The notes below the pieces were generated by a model. That model was not told the origin of the DNA. It saw only the letters and a list, made by a program, of their open reading frames with translations, and did not search any database. Position numbers and translations under genes: made by a program. From Rhodospirillaceae bacterium CCH5-H10 (GTDB lineage Bacteria; Pseudomonadota; Alphaproteobacteria; Reyranellales; Reyranellaceae), in the NCBI GenBank assembly GCA_001557035.1, contig LSKJ01000342.1:1-5218 (forward strand): a stretch of DNA of 5,218 nt, given 5' to 3'. Shown in pieces: positions 1 through 5,218 of the stretch (its first letter is position 1; each line of letters starts with the position of its first letter).

Positions 1-42
1 CCCATCCTTCGAGACGGCGCTTCGCGCCTCCTCAGGATGAGG
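1..42. repeat. REP-like extragenic palindromic hairpin repeat
   Basis: An imperfect palindrome. CATCCT at 3-8 pairs with AGGATG at 34-39, GAG at 11-13 pairs with CTC at 31-33, and GGCGC at 16-20 pairs with GCGCC at 24-28 around a TTC loop. I recognise this arrangement (CATCCTTCGAGACG, a variable GC hairpin, then CTCAGGATGAGG) as a high-copy intergenic repeat of many alphaproteobacteria. It lies 30 bases beyond the stop of the minus-strand methyltransferase, so it may also fold at the 3' end of that transcript. No T-tract follows on either strand, so it is not a classical intrinsic terminator. The element may begin before the window. Confidence 0.8.
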
Positions 43-71
43 TCGGTGGGTCAATCCGAGACGGAAAGCCT

Positions 72-881
72 CTAGCGGCCGCGCAGCATCCGCCAGCCGT
101 TCTGCAGGTGGCGCATCGGCCCCCAGACGTGGCGGGTCCGCATCATGTGCCAGCGCTGCGGCTCGTTGTCGGGGCCGGCGATGGCCCCGGCATCGTCGAC
201 GAAATCCGTGATGCCGACGGCGTCGGTGTCCCACGGGCCGGTCGTCTTGAAGATCGTCGTCTTGGCGCCGTACTGCAGCAGCGTCTTCGACATGCCGGTC
301 GCCATGAAATCCATGTAGCGCGGCAGGCTTTCGGGGCGGCAGAGATAGCCCTTGTTGAATCCGACGGCGAGCAGGCGGAAGCTGAACGGATTCTTCTCGA
401 GGAAGCGGATGACCTCGGTCGTATTGGCCGGGTAGCGCGGCGAGAAGAAATCGTCGATCACGACGATGCCCTCGGTATTCACGATGCGGTTGGCGAACTC
501 CAGTTCGCGATAGACGGCGGTGCCGGTATGCTCGCCGTCGATGTGGAACCAGCGCACCGACTGGTGCATCGCCTGCAGGTCGAGCTTGGCGGGAAGGTCC
601 GCGGACGGGCCGGAGAGGGGCACGATGTTCGTGGGCTGGGTACCGACCGATTCGATCGAGCGGCGGACGGCGGCCTCATCCAGCCGCAAATCGCACAAAT
701 AGAGCTTCTCGTTGCCCTTGCGATAGGAGGCGAGGACGGACGCCGAACGGCCCCGCCAGACGCCGATCTCGAACAGATCGCCGGAAACATTGGCCTGCTG
801 GTCGAGCAGGGCGCGCCAGACGCAATAGGACTGGAACATGAACCAGCCCGGAATTGCGTCGATTTTCTCCCAACTGAGCAT
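72..881 (-). CDS. Class I SAM-dependent methyltransferase, TylF / Methyltransf_24-like
   Basis: Encodes 269 residues, a typical length for TylF-type O-methyltransferases, which methylate sugar or other small-molecule hydroxyls in the cytoplasm. The SAM-binding glycine loop is GDLFEIGVWRG (residues 34-44), followed by the acidic end of strand 2 in YLCDLR (D64). Downstream are HIDGEHTG (113-120, with D115 and H118) and VVIDDFF (140-146, with D143 and D144). By analogy with metal-dependent TylF/NovP enzymes, D115, D143 and D144 could bind a divalent metal; this is inferred from their order and spacing. The ATG at 881 was chosen because GAGGA sits six bases upstream and the methyltransferase homology starts just after it. 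The frame stays open upstream to 1271, but that part is low-complexity and overlaps the divergent gene. It is transcribed away from the membrane-protein genes. The substrate cannot be read from sequence; a glycan or sugar is only suggested by the neighbours. Confidence 0.85.
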   Translation of the reverse strand: MLSWEKIDAIPGWFMFQSYCVWRALLDQQANVSGDLFEIGVWRGRSASVLASYRKGNEKLYLCDLRLDEAAVRRSIESVGTQPTNIVPLSGPSADLPAKLDLQAMHQSVRWFHIDGEHTGTAVYRELEFANRIVNTEGIVVIDDFFSPRYPANTTEVIRFLEKNPFSFRLLAVGFNKGYLCRPESLPRYMDFMATGMSKTLLQYGAKTTIFKTTGPWDTDAVGITDFVDDAGAIAGPDNEPQRWHMMRTRHVWGPMRHLQNGWRMLRGR

Positions 882-887
882 CCGCCA

Positions 888-892
888 TCCTC
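888..892 (-). promoter_or_regulatory. Ribosome binding site that fixes the methyltransferase start
   Basis: On the minus strand GAGGA lies six bases before the ATG at 881-879, an ideal Shine-Dalgarno spacing. It decides the start against the longer upstream-open reading frame. Confidence 0.7.
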
Positions 893-928
893 GTTTGCCG
901 CGCCTTGCTAACAGCGCCCCATCGACGC

Positions 929-949
929 TGCAAGCCGTCAGCGCTTGCA
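929..949. promoter_or_regulatory. Candidate operator: 7-bp inverted repeat in the divergent intergenic region
   Basis: TGCAAGC (929-935), seven bases, then GCTTGCA (943-949) is a perfect dyad between the divergently transcribed methyltransferase and membrane-protein genes. Two more half-sites of the same core lie on either side: CTTGC at 904-908 and GCAAG at 956-960. This looks like a binding region for a dimeric regulator that could act on both genes. I could not place sigma-70 -35/-10 boxes convincingly on either strand. No regulator gene is in the window, so the role is inference from position and symmetry only. Confidence 0.35.
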
Positions 950-986
950 CCCCCGGCAAGGGTCCTGTAGGCCCGCACGCGGGGAA

Positions 987-2336
987 ATGCCAACAACTAC
1001 AGTCGCATACAGGGCCACGGTCGGCCTCCTTTGGACACTGGTGCTCTGGCATAGCTGGGAGTGCCGGGGGCTGTTCGTTGACGGTTCTGCATTCCTCGTG
1101 CAGGTCGCCCGGCGCGAATTCTTCTTCGATTTCTACGATCCACGCCTGTTTGCGATGGTCCTGGGGCAGGCGCCGATCCTGACGGCCGTGTTCCTGGGCG
1201 TCACCGACCTGCATCTTCTGGCGCAGCTTCTGTCGCTGGGCCTGTTCGCCCTGCCGACGGCCCTCTACCACCTCGCCCTTCAGCGGGTGAAGGACGACGC
1301 GATCCTGCTCTCGGCGGTGCTGGCGGCGATCGGCGTCGTCTTCATGACGACCTCTTTCTTCATCGTCGGCGAATACAATACCGCCTATGCGATCGGCATC
1401 GTCGTCGCGGTGCGCCTGGCGACGGCGCAGAAGCTGACCGTCGAGGACGGCGCCTTCCTCGTCGCAGTCGGCCTGCTGGCGATCCGGGCCTACGAGGTGA
1501 TGCTCTATCTGGGGCCGGTGCTCGCCCTGATGATCGCCTGGACGGTCTACCGGATCAGACCGCGGCCGGCCCTCGCCACGACGCTCTACCTCCTGGCGAT
1601 CCTGCCCTTCCTGGGCGGCATGCTGGTCGCCGCCAATTCACTGATCAATCCGTTCTCGCAGGACCATCTCAGCCGGACCGCCGCGACCGTGCTCGATGCC
1701 TGGCAGAACATCCAGTTCGACCTGGCCCTGCTGTCGGCGCTGGTGATCTTCGGCTGGGCGGCGGTGCGGCCGCAGGATCTCAGCACCCGCAAGCCCTATC
1801 TTTTTGCCGGCATCTTCCTGGTGCTGCTCGCTCTGTCTCCGCTGCTGGTGCTCACCGATACGCTGGTGCGTCCGCATGCCAAATCGCAGTACACGGCGCG
1901 CAGCATCGCGGGCCTCGTCATGACGGTCATCGTCATCCTCATCTGGCTCTACACGTCGCCTCTCGGAACCCGCATCAAGTCGTTCGTGGCGCTGCGCCGG
2001 CCGGAAGTGTCGCGCCGCATGCTGACCTTCGGTTGCCTGATGGTGCTCGCGATCCTGCCCTCGAACGCCTATCTGACGTTCGAGTGGCGGAGCTACCTGG
2101 ACACGGTTCGAACGATCGTCCGCAGCCAGAGCGGCGTCATCGAATTCGAGTCCACGCCGCTCGCCAAGCGTCCGCTCGAGACGTTGGTCGAATCGTGGAT
2201 CCTGCCCAGCCAGAGCCTGATCCTGCGCGAGAAGCGCGGTGACGGCATCATCGCCCCGCCCCGTGGCTTCAATTCATGGCAGCCGTTCCCGCCCGCCGAG
2301 CCCTATCCGCTGGGCTCCTACGTGTGGCGCGACTGA
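987..2336 (+). CDS. Multi-pass membrane protein, putative GT-C-like glycosyltransferase (paralogue 1)
   Basis: 449 residues with about ten hydrophobic segments (first near 10-23, last near 346-360) and a soluble C-terminal part of about 90 residues. Between segments one and two are FVDGSAFLV (30-38), DFYDPR (48-53) and QAP (61-63). An acidic residue in the first external loop and a soluble C-terminal tail are typical of GT-C glycosyltransferases, which move sugars from lipid carriers at the outer membrane face; assigning it to that superfamily is inference. Other blocks shared with the next gene are LFALPTA (86-92), SFFIVGEYN (123-131), YLGP (174-177), WQNIQF (239-244), LALSP (281-285), YTAR (302-305), RRPEVSRRM (337-345) and a C-terminal SYVWRD. 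The ATG at 987 is preferred; an in-frame TTG at 945 would add 14 residues but lacks a ribosome site. GGGGAA directly before the ATG is too close to be a good Shine-Dalgarno. The next gene starts two bases after the stop. Confidence 0.8.
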   Translation: MPTTTVAYRATVGLLWTLVLWHSWECRGLFVDGSAFLVQVARREFFFDFYDPRLFAMVLGQAPILTAVFLGVTDLHLLAQLLSLGLFALPTALYHLALQRVKDDAILLSAVLAAIGVVFMTTSFFIVGEYNTAYAIGIVVAVRLATAQKLTVEDGAFLVAVGLLAIRAYEVMLYLGPVLALMIAWTVYRIRPRPALATTLYLLAILPFLGGMLVAANSLINPFSQDHLSRTAATVLDAWQNIQFDLALLSALVIFGWAAVRPQDLSTRKPYLFAGIFLVLLALSPLLVLTDTLVRPHAKSQYTARSIAGLVMTVIVILIWLYTSPLGTRIKSFVALRRPEVSRRMLTFGCLMVLAILPSNAYLTFEWRSYLDTVRTIVRSQSGVIEFESTPLAKRPLETLVESWILPSQSLILREKRGDGIIAPPRGFNSWQPFPPAEPYPLGSYVWRD

Positions 2337-2338
2337 GC

Positions 2339-3691
2339 GTGTCGACCTTGTCTCCGGTTGCCGTAGCCCGGGGTGTCGTCCTGCTCCTGTGGCTGCTCGC
2401 GCTGCACAATACGCTGGCCGGGCGCGCGCTGTTCTGGGACGGCGCGTCCTTTCTGGTGAACCTGCTCGACCACGGCCGCTTCCACGATTTCTACGCCGCC
2501 CGCGCCCATGTCGACTGGGTCACGCAAGCGCCGGTTCTCCTGCTCGCCAAGCTGGGCGTTCGCGACACCAGGCTGTTGACGATGGTGTACTCGGCGGCCC
2601 TGTTCGCGTTGCCGACGGCCTTCTATCACCTCGCCCTGATGCGGGTACGGCGCGATCCGGTGCTGCTGACGGCGGTACTTGCGATCGTGGCGGTGGTTTA
2701 TCTTCCGTCTTCGTTCTTCATCGTCGGCGAATACAACGTGGCCTTCGCCTGCATCACGGCGGCGATGTCGATCGCGCTCACGACCGATGGCCGCAGCCGC
2801 GGCGATGCCGCTTTGCTGCTGGGGTTCGGCCTGCTGTGCCTCAGGTCATACGAGGCGGTGATCTATCTGGGACCTCTGGTGGCCGCGGCGATCCTGTGGT
2901 CGATGCGACAGAGCGACGATCCGGCGACCCGCACGCTGCGTGGGCTGGCGGCGCTGGCGTTCGTGGGGGGCGCGCTCATCTCCGCCATCACCATCGTCGA
3001 CTACTGGGATCACCCGCACTTCATGAAGGTGCGCTCCACCAGCGTCGATTTCTGGCAGAACATGCAGTTCTCGATCCCGCTGGCGGGCTTCCTGATCTGC
3101 GCCGTCGCGGGGATCCGGCGCCCGGCCTGGTTGCAGGGCAGGGGCCCGATGGTGGTGATGGGCGTCATCGCCCTCCTGCTCGCGCTGTCACCCTGGTGGC
3201 GGGTCGTGCACGGTCCGTCGATCCTCTACCCGCCATCGCACTACGTGGCCCGCCAGGCTGCCGGCATGCTGCTGGCAGCCCTTCTCGTGGGCATGTGGGT
3301 GCAGGTCGCACGCCCCAATCCACCGGCGATCTTCGTCGTCGTGCGCCAGCCCGAGGTGGCGCGGCGCATGATGCTCGCGCTGGCGGCGCTGACGGTTGCC
3401 GCTTCGGTGCCGGACATCGCGCTGACCCGCCTTTGGGCCGGCTACATCGAGCGTCTGCGCATCGTCGTCGACGGCGCCGACGGGTTGGTCCGCGCGGAAA
3501 CGTTGCCGCTGCACGACTGGCCGAACAAGCTGTTCTTCCAGGATTGGTCCTACCCGGCCTTGAGCGCCGTGGTGAGCCGTTCGCCGGGCCGCTCCTATGT
3601 CGTGTCCGACCAGGACTATCTCAGCAATCCGCCATTCGAGCCCGCATGCGGGCTCCTGCCGCGCCTGAAGGGATACGGCTGGCGAACTTGA
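2339..3691 (+). CDS. Multi-pass membrane protein, putative GT-C-like glycosyltransferase (paralogue 2)
   Basis: 450 residues, clearly paralogous to the gene just upstream. LFWDGASFLV (31-40), DFYAAR (50-55), QAP (63-65), LFALPTAFYHLAL (88-100), SFFIVGEYN (125-133), YLGP (176-179), WQN (239-241), LALSP (281-285), SHYVAR (300-305) and RQPEVARRM (336-344) fall in the same order and almost the same positions. Over the block from LFALPTA to just past GEYN I count 34 identical residues of 51. The topology is similar: about ten membrane segments, then a soluble tail with DWSYPALS (402-409) and a GYGWRT end. The GTG at 2339, two bases past the preceding stop, gives the best match to the paralogue's N-terminus and length and implies translational coupling. 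An ATG at 2276 (21 more residues, 61-base overlap) and a GTG at 2324 are alternatives; none has a clear ribosome site. The biochemical role is unknown, and a lipid-linked-sugar transferase is a hypothesis from topology. Confidence 0.8.
   Translation: MSTLSPVAVARGVVLLLWLLALHNTLAGRALFWDGASFLVNLLDHGRFHDFYAARAHVDWVTQAPVLLLAKLGVRDTRLLTMVYSAALFALPTAFYHLALMRVRRDPVLLTAVLAIVAVVYLPSSFFIVGEYNVAFACITAAMSIALTTDGRSRGDAALLLGFGLLCLRSYEAVIYLGPLVAAAILWSMRQSDDPATRTLRGLAALAFVGGALISAITIVDYWDHPHFMKVRSTSVDFWQNMQFSIPLAGFLICAVAGIRRPAWLQGRGPMVVMGVIALLLALSPWWRVVHGPSILYPPSHYVARQAAGMLLAALLVGMWVQVARPNPPAIFVVVRQPEVARRMMLALAALTVAASVPDIALTRLWAGYIERLRIVVDGADGLVRAETLPLHDWPNKLFFQDWSYPALSAVVSRSPGRSYVVSDQDYLSNPPFEPACGLLPRLKGYGWRT
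3638..3655. repeat. Perfect 18-bp palindrome near the end of paralogue 2
   Basis: GAGCCCGCATGCGGGCTC is its own reverse complement. As RNA it can form a 7-bp GC-rich stem with a CATG loop. It lies inside the coding region, 33 bases before the stop codon, and codes for a tail segment (around EPACGLL) not conserved in the paralogue. No T-run follows. It could be a protein-binding site, an mRNA 3'-end stabilising hairpin or chance. Confidence 0.5.
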
Positions 3692-3772
3692 ACTTGTCGC
3701 CGGTGCGAGGCGCCCCATCTAAGGCGAAGTGTTAGTGCTTCAGGCACCATCGGGGACGACCGGTATCGCACG
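3692..3772 (+). other. 81-base gap between the membrane-protein pair and the anchored-protein triplet
   Basis: It holds a small possible stem (GGTGC 3702-3706 with GCGCC 3710-3714, one G-U pair, three-base loop) and a 4-bp stem around 3735-3747. Neither is followed by a T-tract. No clear -35/-10 promoter is visible. The upstream and downstream genes may therefore share a transcript, but this cannot be decided here. Confidence 0.4.
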
Positions 3773-4363
3773 ATGACGGAATCTTTGTTCGGCAAGGCAA
3801 ACAGGGCTCTCACGACGAAGATTCTCGCGGGAATCGGTGGCCTGCTGGCTGCTTTCCTGTCTTTCGCGCTGTCGGTCTATCACAGCCGCACGGCGGGCGA
3901 GGTCCCCAGGGTCGATCCGGGAAAGGTCATCGACGCCGGGCGCTGGAACGTCACCGTGACGTCGGCGAGCGTCGCGCCGCAAATGCCGGATGGATCGCAC
4001 GTTTCGCAGGGGAAGAAGGCGTTGGTCGTCGATCTGATCCTGGAGAACCGGTCCGCCGAGAGTTCGAACATCTACGGCGACGCGCTCAAGATCGAGAACC
4101 TTCCGGACTTGGCAAAGCCGCTGTTCTATCTGACTCGCGACCGGGCATTGCTCTGGGATATGCAGCCCACGATGCCGGAGCCGGTGAAGGCCGTGTGGCA
4201 GGTCCCGCAGGACCAGGTTCTGCCGGCGAAGGTTAAGCTCGCCGTCATCGGCGCGATCTTCAAGCCGCGTGACAATCTCTACGCCGCGCCCGGCTGGTTT
4301 CCGACCAGGCCGGTCGCGACGGTCGATCTTCCGCTGGCGGCGAGAGAAGAGGCCGGCCGATGA
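3773..4363 (+). CDS. Membrane-anchored protein with DUF4352-like extracytoplasmic domain (1 of 3)
   Basis: 196 residues. A basic N-terminus (K8, R11, K16) is followed by one hydrophobic segment (about 17-36), best read as an uncleaved signal anchor, with the rest outside the cytoplasm. The ectodomain runs from about residue 44. WNVTVTSASV (58-67) and KKALVVDLILENRS (81-94) have the strand-loop-strand pattern of DUF4352/telokin-like beta-sandwich domains, where a small molecule's or partner's effect is measured against a 'keeps its own value' strand ending in N-[KR]-S. A second half has MPEPVKAVWQVP (134-145) and a GWFPTRPVATVDLPL end (174-188). The domain match is from pattern only, and no catalytic residues are evident. 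The ATG lacks a good Shine-Dalgarno (GGGGA is 16 bases away). Its stop overlaps the next start by four bases (ATGA), so the two are very likely translated together. Confidence 0.8.
   Translation: MTESLFGKANRALTTKILAGIGGLLAAFLSFALSVYHSRTAGEVPRVDPGKVIDAGRWNVTVTSASVAPQMPDGSHVSQGKKALVVDLILENRSAESSNIYGDALKIENLPDLAKPLFYLTRDRALLWDMQPTMPEPVKAVWQVPQDQVLPAKVKLAVIGAIFKPRDNLYAAPGWFPTRPVATVDLPLAAREEAGR
4348..4352 (+). promoter_or_regulatory. Ribosome binding site for the second anchored protein
   Basis: AGAGG lies seven bases before the ATG at 4360, inside the end of the preceding gene. With the ATGA overlap it supports the start choice and coupled translation. Confidence 0.6.
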
Positions 4364-4923
4364 GACGCCTGCTGTCGGCGGCGTTGATGATCGCGCTGGC
4401 GGGCGCGATCCTGCTCTTCCTGCAATCGACGACGCCACCCTATGCGATGCTGACCGGCCCGATCAGCACGTCGGGCGTGCAGGGCGACACCGTTGCGAGT
4501 CGGACCTTCAGTGCGCGGGTGGACAAGGCCGTGCAGGCAAAGACGATCGCCTACAAGCGCTTCGGGAAGGACGTGGAACGGGAAACGAGCGGCGTCTGGC
4601 TGCTCGTCGCCGTCGAGGCGCGGGTCGGCCCGCAAACCATGCCGATTCGCGCGGCGACGATTCGGGGCGCGTCCGGTCGCCTCTATCGCCAAAGCCGTCG
4701 CGCGGACGGTGCGCCGCAGCTGTTGTCCACCAAGACGGTGCAGCCGGGCCTGCCCACGACGGGCCTTCTGGTCTTCGAGCTGCCAGAGGAAGAAACCACG
4801 GATATGTCGCTGCTGTTGTCAGGCCAGTACGGGCCGCAGCTCCAGGACGAAATCGCCATCGCGCTCGACACGAAGAAGATTGCGCTGCGCGACAAGGCAG
4901 TGATCGGCAATGACGGCCTCTAG
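4360..4923 (+). CDS. Membrane-anchored extracytoplasmic protein, probable beta-rich domain (2 of 3)
   Basis: 187 residues. MRRLL is followed by a hydrophobic stretch (about 4-21), giving a signal anchor or signal peptide; no lipobox cysteine is present. The remainder is soluble and probably beta-rich. TFSARVDKAV (49-58) and SGVWLLVAVEARVG (77-90) parallel the two strand motifs of the preceding protein. They are followed by GRLYRQSRR (106-114), QPGLPTTGLLVFELPEE (128-144) and a C-terminal strand IAIALDTKK (165-173). This is a divergent member of the same fold by layout; overall identity to its neighbour is low. The gene overlaps the previous one by four bases and the next by 14, so all three should be made together. 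The function is unknown. An accessory or assembly role in an envelope complex is a guess from topology and co-translation. Confidence 0.8.
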   Translation: MRRLLSAALMIALAGAILLFLQSTTPPYAMLTGPISTSGVQGDTVASRTFSARVDKAVQAKTIAYKRFGKDVERETSGVWLLVAVEARVGPQTMPIRAATIRGASGRLYRQSRRADGAPQLLSTKTVQPGLPTTGLLVFELPEEETTDMSLLLSGQYGPQLQDEIAIALDTKKIALRDKAVIGNDGL

Positions 4924-5218
4924 GCGCGAAAGAAAGCTGCGGCTTCTGTCGCTGATCGCCTTGCTGCCGTTGCTCGTGGTGGCGTTCGCGGTGAATGCCC
5001 GGCGCAACGTCGAGAATTATGTCGAGCAGATCGAGACGAGCGTGCGACCAGTGGCCGCCGGTCAGTCCTATGCCGGCGCCGAGTGGCAGATCGCGACGGT
5101 GCGTCTGATCGGTGACGGGCGTGACACCAAGGTGACGTTTCCCGGCCAGATGCGCCTCGTGATCGTTCAGCTGATGGCGACCGCGCGGGAGGAGATCGGT
5201 CAGGGATGGTCGCAATGC
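4910..5218 (+). CDS. Membrane-anchored extracytoplasmic protein, partial (3 of 3, runs off the window)
   Basis: The frame is open for 103 codons from the ATG at 4910 to the last base, with no stop, so the C-terminus is missing. A basic start (MTASRRERKLR) leads into a hydrophobic segment (about 12-28, LLSLIALLPLLVVAFAV). A polar linker follows, then SYAGAEWQIATVRLIGDG (53-70) and MRLVIVQLMATA (81-92). These correspond in order to the WNVTVTSA and KKALVVDLILEN strands of the first protein of the triplet, so I read it as the same one-anchor, beta-domain design. The ATG lies inside the end of the previous gene (14-base overlap). The nearest purine-rich stretch (AAGG, 4894-4897) is 12 bases away, a weak ribosome site consistent with coupling. 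The function is unknown. Confidence 0.75.
   Translation, partial: MTASRRERKLRLLSLIALLPLLVVAFAVNARRNVENYVEQIETSVRPVAAGQSYAGAEWQIATVRLIGDGRDTKVTFPGQMRLVIVQLMATAREEIGQGWSQC

Noticed and set aside
108..911. Long plus-strand open frame (267 codons) opposite the methyltransferase
   Set aside because: It is antisense to a gene with clear SAM-methyltransferase motifs and a good ribosome site; its protein is low-complexity Arg/Gly/Ala/Asp and typical of a GC-rich shadow frame.
945..973. TTGCAC as a -35 box with a downstream -10 for paralogue 1
   Set aside because: At usual spacing the -10 would be TAGGCC, too far from consensus; the same bases are better explained as part of the dyad.
882..1271. N-terminal extension of the methyltransferase frame up to 1271
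   Set aside because: The extra 130 residues are unlike any methyltransferase and lie antisense to the start of paralogue 1; the RBS-backed ATG at 881 explains the gene.
3702..3714. Possible intrinsic terminator after paralogue 2
   Set aside because: The stem is five pairs with a wobble and there is no T-tract after it.
2239..3735. 498-codon plus-strand frame overlapping paralogue 2
   Set aside because: Arg/Gly/Pro-rich translation without hydrophobic segments, whereas the other frame matches the paralogue block by block.
3689..3773. Possible stop readthrough joining paralogue 2 to the first anchored protein (same frame, 27 open codons between)
   Set aside because: An open run of 27 codons is common in GC-rich DNA and nothing around the TGA suggests recoding.
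3740..4438. Minus-strand frames opposite the anchored-protein genes (also 4508-5215)
   Set aside because: Arg-rich translations without domains; the plus-strand frames have anchors, overlapping starts and a good RBS for the second.

Overview
The window is GC-rich DNA with strongly third-position-GC-biased codons. It starts with a hairpin repeat of a kind scattered through many alphaproteobacterial genomes (Hyphomicrobiales such as Bradyrhizobium and its relatives, and some neighbouring orders). That repeat and the base composition suggest an alphaproteobacterium. I cannot place it more precisely from sequence alone.

Layout. Bases 1-71 hold the repeat and a short intergenic tail. A minus-strand gene (72-881) encodes a class I SAM-dependent methyltransferase of the TylF/Methyltransf_24 kind. 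A divergent intergenic region (882-986) with an inverted repeat and four CTTGC/GCAAG half-sites separates it from a plus-strand run of five genes. The first two (987-2336 and 2339-3691) are tandem paralogues: multi-pass membrane proteins of 449 and 450 residues with strongly conserved blocks and a conserved soluble tail. Their layout resembles membrane (GT-C type) glycosyltransferases, but no specific family is recognised. After an 81-base gap come three small genes (3773-4363, 4360-4923 and 4910 to the window end). Each encodes a protein with one N-terminal membrane segment followed by a beta-rich, DUF4352-like extracytoplasmic domain. Their reading frames overlap by 4 and 14 bases, so they are very probably co-translated, and they may form one cell-envelope complex. 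The third runs off the window without a stop.

How the genes may work together (inference). A small-molecule or sugar O-methyltransferase, two putative lipid-linked-sugar-using membrane transferases and three anchored periplasmic proteins would fit a cell-surface glycan or envelope-modification locus. No gene here carries a motif that proves this. The two parts of the plus-strand run (paralogue pair and triplet) could also be separate operons. No RNA gene, insertion sequence, CRISPR array or convincing intrinsic terminator is visible.
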